Shown in pieces: positions 18,192-27,394 of a stretch of 64,000 bases of DNA. Made by a program: the position numbers and the translations under genes. Source of the stretch: Microseira wollei NIES-4236. GTDB lineage: Bacteria > Cyanobacteriota > Cyanobacteriia > Cyanobacteriales > Aerosakkonemataceae. Within the stretch, counting starts at the first letter, position 1, and every line of letters starts with the position of its first letter. Location of the stretch: NCBI RefSeq assembly GCF_020521235.1, contig NZ_BLAY01000027.1:1-64000 (forward strand), given 5' to 3'. The notes beneath the pieces are model-generated. The model searched no databases, was not told the origin of the DNA, and saw only the letters and a program-made list of their open reading frames with translations.

Positions 18192-18559
18192 TTTTCTATA
18201 ACCTCTCCAACCAATAGTTTAACTCTAGTTGCTAATTGCTAATTGCTAATTGCTGATGGTAGCAGTTTTTCTGATTGAGCGATTAGCCATTAGCCATTAG
18301 CAGCTACTTTGGCTGCATTATACCTTTAAATACTTGAAAAAAATGTAAAGATTGATTTAAAACATTTGGAAATACCTCCTTAACGCGAGTAGGGAACATC
18401 AACATCGTTATGGTTAGCACCAACAATTTTTTATGTTCCCGATCAAAGTTTAGCGCGCCCAGGGAGAAAAATCAGCCGCATTCCTTGCTAACAAACGCAC
18501 CTGGGAGAGGATTTCCTGGCAAAATTGAGAAAGTGACAAGAGCGTTGGGTGGATGTGCC
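18192..18559. other. Intergenic region with repeat derivative, upstream of cofH
   Basis: It contains iterated GCTAATTGCTAATTGC at about 18231-18256 and the mirrored ATTAGCCATTAGCCATTAGC at about 18283-18302. These are the same words found inside the TAACKCAAGTTGCTAGTTAT elements, so this is likely a degenerate copy. The frame of cofH is open from 18410, but that stretch is unlike the CofH family. Promoters of the two divergent genes must lie here; no clear motif was identified. Confidence 0.55.
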
Positions 18560-19696
18560 GTGACGACTAAAACTGTTGACACGATTTTGAACCGCGTCGT
18601 TGCAGGTTACGACTTATCGCCGGAAGAGGGAGTTTTTTTATTAAAGCAAACCGATGGGGATGCCTTAGGGGCGATGCGGGAAACTGCGGATTGGATGCGC
18701 GATCGCATCGCTGGCAACACCGTCACCTACGTCATCAACCGCAATATTAACTTCACGAATATCTGCGAGCAACATTGTAATTTCTGCGCTTTCCGGCGCG
18801 ATGCTGGGGAAAATGGCGCTTATTGGTTAGATTGGGCGCAAATTCTCGAAAAAGCAACCGATGCGGTAGCGAGGGGTGCAACGGAAATCTGTATGCAGGG
18901 AGGACTCAATCTCGACGCTAAACTCAACGGCGCTTCCTTGCCTTATTATCTGCGCTTGGTGGAAACGATCAAAAACGAATTTCCCCAACTGCACCTGCAC
19001 GCCTTCTCCCCCCAAGAGGTGCAATTTATTGCCAGAGAAGATGGACTGTCGTACTCTGAGGTAATTGCTGCCCTGCGGGATGCTGGAGTCGGTTCGATGC
19101 CTGGAACCGCAGCAGAAGTCCTCGACGACGAAGTGCGGCGCATCCTTTGTCCGGAAAAAATCGATACCGCAACTTGGCTAGAAATCGTCGAGACAGCGCA
19201 TAAACTCGGTGTACCGACAACCAGTACCATGCTTTCCGGTCACATTGAAACGCCAGAACAGCAGATAATCCATTTAACTCGGTTGCGAAATCTGCAACAA
19301 AAGGCTTTAGAAAGCGGCTACCTAGCTCGCTTCACCGAATTCATTCTACTGCCCTTTGTCGGTCAGGAAGCCCCCAAACCCTTGCGCCGCCGCGTCGGAC
19401 GAGATCAACCAGTTTTAGAAGACGCCCTCGTACTGACTGCCGTAGCGCGGCTGTTTTTGGGAAAATGGATACCCAACCATCAACCCAGCTGGGTCAAACT
19501 TGGTCTAGAAGGTGCAAAATTAGCCTTGAGATGGGGTTGTAACGACATAGGCGGTACTTTAATGGAAGAGCATATTACCACGATGGCTGGGGCGGTTGGC
19601 GGCACTTGTATGGAAGTGGAAACCCTGCAAGAGGCGATTCGTTCCCTGGGGCGTCCTTACAAACAACGGGATACACTTTATAACATTGTTGCCTAA
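18560..19696 (+). CDS. cofH: CofH, 5-amino-6-(D-ribitylamino)uracil--L-tyrosine 4-hydroxyphenyl transferase (FO synthase subunit 2)
   Basis: A radical SAM enzyme that joins tyrosine to the ribityl-uracil precursor in synthesis of FO, the deazaflavin chromophore of F420 and of cyanobacterial DNA photolyase. About 378 residues from GTG 18560. The 4Fe-4S motif CEQHCNFC (Cys 69, 73, 76) is intact, and family blocks [44 protein letters not shown] and [15 protein letters not shown] are present. ATG 18410 in the same frame would add 50 residues unlike the family. The partner gene cofG is not in this window, as is common in cyanobacteria. It is followed by a G8/C8 hairpin. Confidence 0.93.
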   Translation: MTTKTVDTILNRVVAGYDLSPEEGVFLLKQTDGDALGAMRETADWMRDRIAGNTVTYVINRNINFTNICEQHCNFCAFRRDAGENGAYWLDWAQILEKATDAVARGATEICMQGGLNLDAKLNGASLPYYLRLVETIKNEFPQLHLHAFSPQEVQFIAREDGLSYSEVIAALRDAGVGSMPGTAAEVLDDEVRRILCPEKIDTATWLEIVETAHKLGVPTTSTMLSGHIETPEQQIIHLTRLRNLQQKALESGYLARFTEFILLPFVGQEAPKPLRRRVGRDQPVLEDALVLTAVARLFLGKWIPNHQPSWVKLGLEGAKLALRWGCNDIGGTLMEEHITTMAGAVGGTCMEVETLQEAIRSLGRPYKQRDTLYNIVA

Positions 19697-19705
19697 TCGC
19701 GTCAG

Positions 19706-19740
19706 GGGGGGGGTTGATCGCGATGGCTCCAACCCCCCCC
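19706..19740. terminator. G/C hairpin downstream of cofH
   Basis: GGGGGGGGTT and AACCCCCCCC form a 10-bp stem with a 15-nt loop starting 10 bp after the cofH stop, followed by TTATACTA. The U-tract is short, so termination strength is uncertain. Confidence 0.5.
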
Positions 19741-19814
19741 TTATACTACATGGTTGGGAAAACCTGCCCCTACAAAACTGAAAAATCGCCAAGTTTGCAA
19801 TTAGCGATTGACCC

Positions 19815-21602
19815 ATGAAGAAAAAAAAGAAACCGTCGTTGCTGCTATCGTTGGGGGTAGCTGCGTTCTTGATTGGTGGTGGCGCTGCTACCTGCTGGGT
19901 ACTGGTTCAGAAACAGCCAGTTTTGGGATTGCCCCCTGGTGCTAATCTGATTCCTAAAGATGCCTCGATCGCGCTTTCTGTCTCCACCGACCCCAACCAA
20001 TGGCAGCAATTGCGGTCATTTGGCACGCCTCAAACCCAAGCTGCTTTTGCCAAGACTTTGGGGCAGTTGCGCGATCGCTTCCTCTCCTCCAACGGCTACA
20101 ATTACCAGCGGGATATCCAACCTTGGGCAGGTAAAGAAGTAACTTTTGCCTATTTGCCAACCCAACAAACCAATCCCACCCAGTCATCCTCAACCCTAAC
20201 CCCACCAACCCATAACTCCAGTCAACAGTCGGTAGTGATGATATTGCCGATTGATAACCCCCTGCAAGCGAAACAGGCATTAGAACCTACCAACAGCCCC
20301 CTGCAACAGGGAAAATGGATTAGCCGCACCTACAAAGGCATCGAAATCAAAGAAACCAAAACCGGAGACGCGCTCAATATTGCTTCTACTCAATATTCAG
20401 CAACTGTACTAGATCGGCGTTTCTTAGTCGTTACAACCAATCCAAAAGCTACCGAAAGAATCATCGACACCTTCGGTAGTAGCGAATCTCTGGCAAACAC
20501 TCCAGGCTTTAGAGAAGCTTTGGGTAAAATAGAAACCGAGCGACCTTTTGCTAGATTATTTATCAACGTGCCAGTAGCCGCCGCCGCTGCTATCAATTCC
20601 CAACCGCAACTGTCTGCCCAAAACTTAGCCCAAATTCAACAGCAAGGCTTAGCAGCAACCATGACAATTAAACCAGAAGGGTTGCTGTTTAAAAGTATTT
20701 CCTGGCTTCAGCCGAATAGCGACAAAAAATATGCGGTCAAAAACTCAGCAGTTAAAATGTCCAACCGCCTACCCGCCAACACCCTAATGATGATGTCTGG
20801 CGGCAATTTACAGCGATTTTGGCAAGATTACATCCAAGACGCCCAATCAAATCCGCTAACGCCATTTAAACCAGAACAAATTCGCAGTTCAGTTAAAAAA
20901 TTTACCAACTTGGATTTAGAAAAAGATTTACTTTCCTGGATGTCAGGAGAGTTTTCTTTATCTTTAGTGCCTTTGCCGCAAGACAACTCGAATTCAGGGG
21001 AAAATCAATCGGCAGCGAACCCAGCACCCGGTTTAATATTTATGGTAAAAGCAAGCGATCGCGCCGCCGCCCTTACAACGATCCAGCAGATCGACCAAGT
21101 AATGAGCAATCAAAATAAATTCAAGGTAGAAAAAACGACCATCGGCAATAACCCCGTCACAAATTGGATCGCACCCGATCGGGAATTAACAATTACCCAA
21201 GGTTGGTTAGATGAAAACGTTGCTTTCTTGTCACTAGGAGGAGGGGTTACCAACAGGATTGTCCCTCAACCCAAGACAACTTTGGCTCAAAGCGATCGCT
21301 TCCGCAACACCGTCCCCTTAGAACTAAAATCCAACAACGGTCATTTCTACCTCGATGTTGAACGTTTAGGCATAGACAGTACAGCTAGATTCTTAACCTT
21401 TTTATTCCAACTTTCCACCGATCCCAACACCCAAAAAACCCTCACCAATCAACTTTTACCAATTCGCGGTATCGGCGTTACCGCCGCCGTTAGCGATGAA
21501 CGCAGTACCCGCTTTGATATCTTCGTTTCGCTGAAAAAAGCCGGAGTTCCCAAACCTTTACCCAGTCCTACCCCCGAACGCTTTTCTCAGCCATCTCTTT
21601 AG
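19815..21602 (+). CDS. DUF3352 domain-containing protein
   Basis: A 595-residue cyanobacterial conserved protein of unknown function. After a run of lysines it has one N-terminal membrane anchor (about residues 9-32, LLLSLGVAAFLIGGGAATCW) and a large extracytoplasmic domain starting LGLPPGANLIPKDASIALSV, the standard DUF3352 opening. The centre includes YNYQRDIQPWAGKEVTFAYL, and a low-complexity Thr/Ser/Gln linker lies near residue 120-140. The protein is probably tethered to the membrane facing the periplasm or thylakoid lumen. Start at ATG 19815. No operon partner is evident. Confidence 0.85.
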   Translation: MKKKKKPSLLLSLGVAAFLIGGGAATCWVLVQKQPVLGLPPGANLIPKDASIALSVSTDPNQWQQLRSFGTPQTQAAFAKTLGQLRDRFLSSNGYNYQRDIQPWAGKEVTFAYLPTQQTNPTQSSSTLTPPTHNSSQQSVVMILPIDNPLQAKQALEPTNSPLQQGKWISRTYKGIEIKETKTGDALNIASTQYSATVLDRRFLVVTTNPKATERIIDTFGSSESLANTPGFREALGKIETERPFARLFINVPVAAAAAINSQPQLSAQNLAQIQQQGLAATMTIKPEGLLFKSISWLQPNSDKKYAVKNSAVKMSNRLPANTLMMMSGGNLQRFWQDYIQDAQSNPLTPFKPEQIRSSVKKFTNLDLEKDLLSWMSGEFSLSLVPLPQDNSNSGENQSAANPAPGLIFMVKASDRAAALTTIQQIDQVMSNQNKFKVEKTTIGNNPVTNWIAPDRELTITQGWLDENVAFLSLGGGVTNRIVPQPKTTLAQSDRFRNTVPLELKSNNGHFYLDVERLGIDSTARFLTFLFQLSTDPNTQKTLTNQLLPIRGIGVTAAVSDERSTRFDIFVSLKKAGVPKPLPSPTPERFSQPSL

Positions 21603-21606
21603 ACAG

Positions 21607-21848
21607 TAACTCAAGTTGCTAGTGTTCTCAAATAGGCCGCTAATGGCTAATGGTTAATCGATCGCTGCCAAAAAATGCTAGATTAGCAATTAACTATTAG
21701 CTATTAGCAAAGACCAAATTTATAACTGGTAGGGGCGGGTTTTACAAACCACTGTGTGGCAAGAAACCGGGTTTCTGTGAAAAATTGTTGAGCCAGGAAA
21801 GAGATCATGGTCGAAACCCGGTTTCTGGTATCGTTAAAACCGCCCCTA
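21607..21848. repeat. Two adjacent inverted-repeat elements between DUF3352 gene and ccsA
   Basis: 21607 onward begins with TAACTCAAGTTGCTAGTG, a left end of the TAACKCAAGTTGCTAGTTAT family, but the right end is cut to TATAACT at 21727. It abuts a second palindromic element (21730-21848) whose ends are TAGGGGCGG and CCGCCCCTA, with CCGGGTTTC palindromes nested inside. No ORF is present from 21603 to 21961. Confidence 0.7.
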
Positions 21849-21961
21849 GTTGGGTTAATAGGAAGAGGGGCGATGAGAAAAAATAAAGCCTTAAAATAAA
21901 TTTCAGACTGTAGGGAACATTATAGATACAATACTAAAACATCGATTGGGGAGAACACTGT

Positions 21962-22999
21962 ATGGATCTGGTTTTACTCCAGAACTGGCTGGATAATACA
22001 AGCTTCGCTGTCTTATTTATTACCATGCTGATCTATTGGGGAGGCGCAGCATTCCCCAACATCCCGTATTTACCAGCTTTGGGGACAGCCGGGATGGCGA
22101 TCGCAAACCTCTGCATTGCTGCTATGCTAGGGTCGCGCTGGCTAGAAGCCGGTTATTTCCCCTTAAGCAACTTGTACGAATCCCTATTTTTCCTAACTTG
22201 GGGAATTACAACAATTCACTTAATCGCCGAAAATATGAGCCGTTCGCGCTTGGTCGGCGTCGCGACGGCACCTGTGGCAATGGGTATTACTGCATTTGCC
22301 ACCATGACTTTACCTTCAGAGATGCAGTCAGCAGCGCCCCTGGTACCTGCCTTAAAATCCAATTGGCTGATGATGCACGTCAGCGTCATGATGCTGAGTT
22401 ACGCCACCTTAATGGTAGGTTCATTGCTAGCGATCGCATTCCTATTCGTGACGCGGGGACAAAACATCGAACTGAGGGGTAGTTCAGTCGGTACAGGCGG
22501 CTTTCGCAATAACCACTATAAATTGCGCCGCGCCGAAGAAATAGTTTCCCAACCCGCAGACACTACAATTGAACAACCAGCGGATCGCAACGGCAAAGCC
22601 AAAACAGCCGTTCTCAGCCCCATACAAACCGCCCCAGCGCAAAAACTCAAACCATCCGAACCCCTTTCACCCCAACGCCTCAACCTAGCCGAAACCCTAG
22701 ATAACATCAGCTACCGCATCATCGGACTAGGTTTCCCCCTACTCACCATCGGCATTATCGCCGGTGCAGTTTGGGCAAACGAAGCTTGGGGTTCATACTG
22801 GAGTTGGGACCCCAAAGAAACCTGGGCATTAATCACCTGGCTAGTCTTTGCCGCCTACCTCCACGCCCGCATCACTCGCGGTTGGCAAGGGCGTCGTCCC
22901 GCCATTTTAGCAGCAACCGGCTTCGTTGTTGTCTGGGTTTGCTACCTCGGCGTCAATCTCTTAGGTAAAGGATTGCATTCCTACGGTTGGTTTTTCTAA
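21962..22999 (+). CDS. ccsA: Cytochrome c biogenesis protein CcsA (system II heme delivery; also named CcsB in some schemes)
   Basis: A 345-residue multi-pass protein of the system II cytochrome c synthase, which passes heme across the thylakoid or plasma membrane and attaches it to apocytochromes such as c6 and f, working with a ResB/Ccs1 partner. It shows eight or so transmembrane segments and the WWD-type heme-handling region near residues 270-285 ([19 protein letters not shown]). Conserved histidines are seen ([37 protein letters not shown]). A hydrophilic Pro/Gln-rich linker of about 70 residues is in the usual place. Start at ATG 21962 with GGGGAG upstream. Confidence 0.93.
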   Translation: MDLVLLQNWLDNTSFAVLFITMLIYWGGAAFPNIPYLPALGTAGMAIANLCIAAMLGSRWLEAGYFPLSNLYESLFFLTWGITTIHLIAENMSRSRLVGVATAPVAMGITAFATMTLPSEMQSAAPLVPALKSNWLMMHVSVMMLSYATLMVGSLLAIAFLFVTRGQNIELRGSSVGTGGFRNNHYKLRRAEEIVSQPADTTIEQPADRNGKAKTAVLSPIQTAPAQKLKPSEPLSPQRLNLAETLDNISYRIIGLGFPLLTIGIIAGAVWANEAWGSYWSWDPKETWALITWLVFAAYLHARITRGWQGRRPAILAATGFVVVWVCYLGVNLLGKGLHSYGWFF

Positions 23000-23054
23000 T
23001 ACCAAACGAATGAATTCGCGGCTACACATGCATAGCCTAACGACTAAAGTCGCG

Positions 23055-23250
23055 GCTACACAGACAAAGTCCGCCTGCGCGGACTAACTAACTTCAAGCC
23101 TGCGTAGGCAGGCTTTGTTTGTATAGCCGCGACTTCAGTCGTTGGGCGTCGGGCTACACAGACAAAGTCCGCCTGCGCGGACTAACTAACTTCAAGCCTG
23201 CGTAGGCAGGCTTTGTTTGTATAGCCGCGACTTCAGTCGTTGGGCGTCGG
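23055..23250. repeat. Tandem duplication of a 98-bp hairpin-rich repeat
   Basis: Two consecutive, essentially identical 98-bp units (23055-23152 and 23153-23250). Each holds two hairpins, AGTCCGCCTGCGCGGACT and AAGCCTGCGTAGGCAGGCTT, inside a longer stem whose arms read GCGGCTA.../...TAGCCGC and CGACTAAAGTCGCGG/CCGCGACTTCAGTCG. This is the composition of dispersed cyanobacterial palindromic repeats. The perfect tandem copy points to a recent duplication. It could also terminate ccsA transcription. Confidence 0.85.
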
Positions 23251-23318
23251 GCGTTTTTTGATATGAGAGCGATCGCGCTCATTTATTGCCAACAAAATAA
23301 TTAAAGCAAAAAATTGAC

Positions 23319-23675
23319 ATGAACAATAAATTTGAGCCACTGAACAGTGAAGATGCCGTTTTGTCTATAGAAAACTCTCAAGAGCGAGTTTTAATTCACG
23401 AACCTATGTTTAAAGTAGGTAAATTGCTCAAAACAATGAAATCACGGGTAATAGAAATAGACATTAACTCTTTTGAGAAACAAGAAGATTGGATAAAACA
23501 AAAGAAAAAGTGGCTAGATGAGGGCGTCAGTTGTGAAGTAATGAAGCCAGGTGGTAACTGGCAAAAAGGCAAAGTCAGAGTAAAAGTAACTCTGGAATTT
23601 TCCCCAGATGAACCGATCAACCCACCCTCCCCTCTAGACGATCTTCGTCAAAAAATTCAAGAAACCGAAAACTAA
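23319..23675 (+). CDS. KGK domain-containing protein
   Basis: A 118-residue cyanobacterial protein with the namesake motif in GNWQKGKVRVKVTLEFSPDE (about residues 78-97), matching the small KGK family of unknown function. It is mostly charged, with no membrane segment. It starts at ATG 23319, shortly after the tandem hairpin repeat, and stands alone in direction with tilS about 130 bp downstream. The function cannot be assigned. Confidence 0.7.
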   Translation: MNNKFEPLNSEDAVLSIENSQERVLIHEPMFKVGKLLKTMKSRVIEIDINSFEKQEDWIKQKKKWLDEGVSCEVMKPGGNWQKGKVRVKVTLEFSPDEPINPPSPLDDLRQKIQETEN

Positions 23676-23805
23676 AACCTCTCTTCTTCCTCTTCCTTCG
23701 CGTTCTTCGCGCCTAATTCGCTACCGCGAATCGCTTCGCTAACGCGGTTCAATTATTCTTCTCTTCCTCTGCGTCCTCTGCGTCTTTTGTGGTTCAATTC
23801 TTATA

Positions 23806-24822
23806 ATGCTCTCCCGCCCCACCTGGACACCCATCCACGCACAACTACATCGCACCCTGCGACAACGTCAAATATTGCCAAAAAACCAACAATTATTAAT
23901 AGCAGTATCCGGTGGACAAGATTCACTTTGTTTGATAAAATTACTATTAGACTTACAACCAAAATGGCAATGGCATTTAGGAATCGCCCATTGCGATCAT
24001 CGCTGGCGTCCAGACTCAGAAGCCAATGCCAACCACGTAGAAAAAATAGCTAAAAATTGGCAATTACCATTCTACAAACTTTCAGCAAATCAAGTTTTGA
24101 ACGGTGAAGCAGCAGCGCGACAGTGGCGCTATCAAGCTTTGAGTGAGATCGCGCAATCCCACAACTACCCCTACATCGTTACCGGACATACCCAGAGCGA
24201 TCGCGCCGAAACCCTACTTTACAACCTGATGCGCGGCAGCGGCGCAGACGGCTTGCAAAGCCTCACCTGGGTTCGCCCCTTAACTGATAACCTCAAGCTA
24301 GTGCGCCCCCTCCTGGAAATCACCCGCGCCCAAACAGCCCAATTTTGCCAAGACATGCAGCTTCCGGTTTGGCAAGATTCCACCAATCAAGAGTTAAAAT
24401 ACGCCCGTAACCGCATCCGCCAGGAATTAATACCTTATTTACAACAACACTTTAACCCGCAAGTCGAGCCAGCCTTAGCTCAAACTGCGGAACTTTTACG
24501 CGCAGAAGTCGAGTATCTGGAAAATGCGGCTTCTGCGCTGTTACAAGAGGCTATCGAGGAGAGGAGACTAGGAGCAGGCGAGACTACTTTATGCTTAAAT
24601 CGTTCGCTATTGCGTAAAGCACACCTTGCCCTACAACGGCGAGTGATGCGGCAGTTTCTACAACAAACTTTACAGATGGCACCCAGTTTTGAGCAGGTAG
24701 AAAAAATTACCGCTTTGATTACAGCCCCGAATCGCTCGCAAACCGATCCGTTTTTGAAGGGAGCTTTTGCGACGGTGGACGGCAACTGGATCTCAATCCA
24801 AAATCCCAAATCCCAAATCTAA
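23806..24822 (+). CDS. tilS: tRNA(Ile)-lysidine synthase TilS
   Basis: An essential enzyme that converts C34 of the CAU anticodon tRNA-Ile2 to lysidine using ATP and lysine, so that AUA is read correctly. A 338-residue cytoplasmic N-type ATPase with the PP-loop motif AVSGGQDSLCLI (about residues 34-45). Other family blocks are GIAHCDHRWRPDSEANA, TGHTQSDRAETLLYNLMRGSGADGL (read as two halves) and RNRIRQELIPYLQ. The C-terminal helical domain is present but short, as in other cyanobacterial versions. It converges on hmpF with only 2 bp between the two stop codons. Confidence 0.95.
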   Translation: MLSRPTWTPIHAQLHRTLRQRQILPKNQQLLIAVSGGQDSLCLIKLLLDLQPKWQWHLGIAHCDHRWRPDSEANANHVEKIAKNWQLPFYKLSANQVLNGEAAARQWRYQALSEIAQSHNYPYIVTGHTQSDRAETLLYNLMRGSGADGLQSLTWVRPLTDNLKLVRPLLEITRAQTAQFCQDMQLPVWQDSTNQELKYARNRIRQELIPYLQQHFNPQVEPALAQTAELLRAEVEYLENAASALLQEAIEERRLGAGETTLCLNRSLLRKAHLALQRRVMRQFLQQTLQMAPSFEQVEKITALITAPNRSQTDPFLKGAFATVDGNWISIQNPKSQI

Positions 24823-24824
24823 AA

Positions 24825-26591
24825 TCAAGAAGCTGCCAGTTGTTGTGCTTGGTTAGTCAGACTCATGACAATGCCGCCCATTTCACCAACAGCCCAACGT
24901 TGATAGTTACCGACTTCCTGAATATGATTGAGCGTGCCGGAAGTCGCTTCTAACTTCTGGCGCAGTTCGTTTAGCTTGTCCTGGACTGGCTGTAACATTT
25001 CCTCGTATACTCGCACGCGACCCCACAGTTCTGCGGCTGCGGCGCGCTGAGATTGTAAATTCTGATCGAGCTGCTTTAATTCTTGACGCTGGTGTTCCTG
25101 TTCTTGCGCCTGATGGTCGATCATCCCTTGAGCTTGCTGAATGCTCGATCGCATCTGATCGATTTCCCTTTCCAGCTTTTGCAGTTGCTCAGCTTGTTGT
25201 TGCCGCATAGTTTCTAACTGCCTCAAAACTGGGCCGAGATCGATTTTTTGGTGATCAAAACCCTCCTCATCTTCCTGTCCTTGCCTACGGCGCAACACTT
25301 TTACGTGTTGGGTGAAAATTTCTTCCCGTTCCCGCAGCGTGCGGAGACAACCCATATAGGATTCTTCCAGCATTTGGTAACTGTCTTGCTCGTCAGAGAG
25401 ATCGCTTTGCAGCTGTTGACGTTCCTGTTCGCTAGCTTTTTGAATTTGCTGTTGCAGTTCATCGATAGCCTGCTGGCGTAATTTCAATTCCTCTTCTTGG
25501 TCGCTGACAAAGCGCTTAGCTTTTTCCAACTCTTGCTGGCGGTTTATTACAATTGCTTGCAGGTCACCCACGGGCATCCGCTCTAGGGCAGCAATATCGA
25601 TTTGGGCGCTAAGTTTAACATCAGTAGACATCGCTACTAGACGCTGAACCTCTTGAATTAAATCGTTTTGGGTTCGCAAGGCGAGACTGAGGGATTGAAC
25701 GTACTCCTGCTTAGTAGCCAGAGTATTTTGCAGCCCCTTTAACTCCGAGCGTCTGGTCATCAGAGAATCCTGAGCCTGCTGCCAATTAGCCCAACGTTCC
25801 TGGATCTTGGTGGCAGTGCGGTCTACATCTGCTTGCTGTTGGGAGGCTGCTCCCCGTTTTTGCTCGAGTTGTTGCCAGTGTTGGTCTAGCACGGCTTGTT
25901 GTGCCGCCACCGTCTCGAAGGCGAAATTTAACTGTTCCAATACGGGTTCTGGGGAGGCGATCGCACCAGACAAGTTATTTAGTATCTCCTGAATTTGGGC
26001 TGCCTGATGCTCGTCCAGTGCTGCCGCTTTAGTTTGTTGCACTTGGGACTGACGCTCTTCCAAGCGCCGCATTTCACCCCGCAGATGCTCCCAAGCGCCC
26101 TCTAGCTCGCGACGATTGCGATCGATTTCTTCCCGCAGTCGCTCTGCTTCCTCGCGAGCGCTGTTAATTTCCTGCCGTTGTTGCTCGAGCCGTTCAAACT
26201 CATCTTCCATTTGCTCGAGCTGTTCTTGCCGTGCTTGAATTTCCATCTCCCGGCGATTTAGCTCCTGAGCCTGATACGTTAGAGACTCCTTCCACTGTTC
26301 TATTTCTTCTTCTTTGGTTTTATATTTTTCTTGTTGCCGGGAATAATTTTGCAAAATCCCGACTAGCTGACGCCCCGACTCAATCCGCTGCACCTGTCGA
26401 TTTGAGGCCAGCTCCACTAACACCAGCCCCCCATCGCCAAATTTGTTTGCTTCTTCTGGCGCGGGAATGACCTCATCACCAGGGACTGGACTCCATTGCT
26501 CCCCCCGCTGACAGGCCAGCAGTTTAAGATCGGCCTTGCTGCCCCCAAAAACGCCACTGCTTTTCTTTTGTACTTCTGCTAGATACAGCAC
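24825..26591 (-). CDS. hmpF: Pilus motility/taxis coiled-coil protein HmpF
   Basis: A 588-residue protein. The N-terminal ~75 residues are globular (MLYLAEVQKKSSGVFGGSKA ...), followed by nearly 500 residues of coiled coil rich in Gln, Glu, Arg and Leu. This matches HmpF of filamentous cyanobacteria (family knowledge), a polar protein needed for type-IV-pilus-driven gliding and recruitment of pilus components. It sits head-to-head with the hmpA-E operon, consistent with a shared function. Start at ATG 26591. No transmembrane segment is seen, so it should act in the cytoplasm near the pilus rings. Confidence 0.88.
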   Translation of the reverse strand: MLYLAEVQKKSSGVFGGSKADLKLLACQRGEQWSPVPGDEVIPAPEEANKFGDGGLVLVELASNRQVQRIESGRQLVGILQNYSRQQEKYKTKEEEIEQWKESLTYQAQELNRREMEIQARQEQLEQMEDEFERLEQQRQEINSAREEAERLREEIDRNRRELEGAWEHLRGEMRRLEERQSQVQQTKAAALDEHQAAQIQEILNNLSGAIASPEPVLEQLNFAFETVAAQQAVLDQHWQQLEQKRGAASQQQADVDRTATKIQERWANWQQAQDSLMTRRSELKGLQNTLATKQEYVQSLSLALRTQNDLIQEVQRLVAMSTDVKLSAQIDIAALERMPVGDLQAIVINRQQELEKAKRFVSDQEEELKLRQQAIDELQQQIQKASEQERQQLQSDLSDEQDSYQMLEESYMGCLRTLREREEIFTQHVKVLRRRQGQEDEEGFDHQKIDLGPVLRQLETMRQQQAEQLQKLEREIDQMRSSIQQAQGMIDHQAQEQEHQRQELKQLDQNLQSQRAAAAELWGRVRVYEEMLQPVQDKLNELRQKLEATSGTLNHIQEVGNYQRWAVGEMGGIVMSLTNQAQQLAAS

Positions 26592-27394
26592 ACCGCTTAT
26601 CCTCTTGATGTGTCAAACGAGCAACGAGCCATAGCTCGACCTTCCCCGTATATTCAATTTTTGTCTGACTAAACATAGTTTAGGTAGACAAAGGCATTAA
26701 AACAATCTGGGTTTACTTGTCAAGGACCTTCGCTACGAGGCGCGCCACTGAAATCACCATTAGACTAACTCAAACAGCGAAGAGCCTCTATTGTCTGACT
26801 TCCCTAAGCCAGGACAGTTGCTCCCTTGCCGGGGAGGAGAATTTGCCATCAGGGAAATGAGAAAATGGTTGACAACAGATTTACCCAGAGGGGACGGATC
26901 GTAACATGGTGTTGGCAGCTAGGGTCAACTACCCCATCCCATTGCGGATGGAGCTTCTACCTTGAGCGGGAAACGCCTCGTCCTATTGCTAAGATATGGT
27001 CTGAGATTCCCTCCAGTAGCAGGAGTCCTAGTTCCTGGGACCCAAAACTTTTTGCTGTCACATATACCTATTAGCTGAGCGAGCGCGTATGGCATTGATG
27101 TACAAGCACTTGTTGATTTTAGCACAAATCTATTGGATATTCCTTACCTGGGACCTGTCTGTCCTACAGATCCCAATTGGTCGGGGTGGGACTCGTCACC
27201 AGCAAAAATCTATCTTTACCGCATAGCGTATGGGGAATTACGCAAAATTTGTTAAATTCTAACCTAGACTGAATAGGTCCAGATTGGTTGGGATTTTGCC
27301 ATACCCAAGCAAAAAAAGTCAGCAAAAAGGCGCTGGCAACAAGCTGGCAACTGAAGGCTGACCAATACGGTTTTTAGGAGAACCTTTAAGTTCC
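26592..27394. other. Long divergent control region between hmpF and hmpA
   Basis: About 800 bp with no convincing gene; the short frames here lack family features and ribosome binding sites. It must hold the promoters of both transcription units and long 5' leaders. I see no clear repeat element. No sigma-factor site could be assigned with confidence. Confidence 0.6.

Noticed and set aside
23055..23250. Possible CRISPR array because of regularly repeated sequence
   Set aside because: Only two units, identical over the whole 98 bp with no unique spacers, and each is internally palindromic; no cas genes are present.
26826..27125. Small genes in the hmpF-hmpA control region
   Set aside because: There is no ribosome binding site and no family-like sequence, and overlapping frames exist on both strands, as expected for non-coding GC-moderate DNA.
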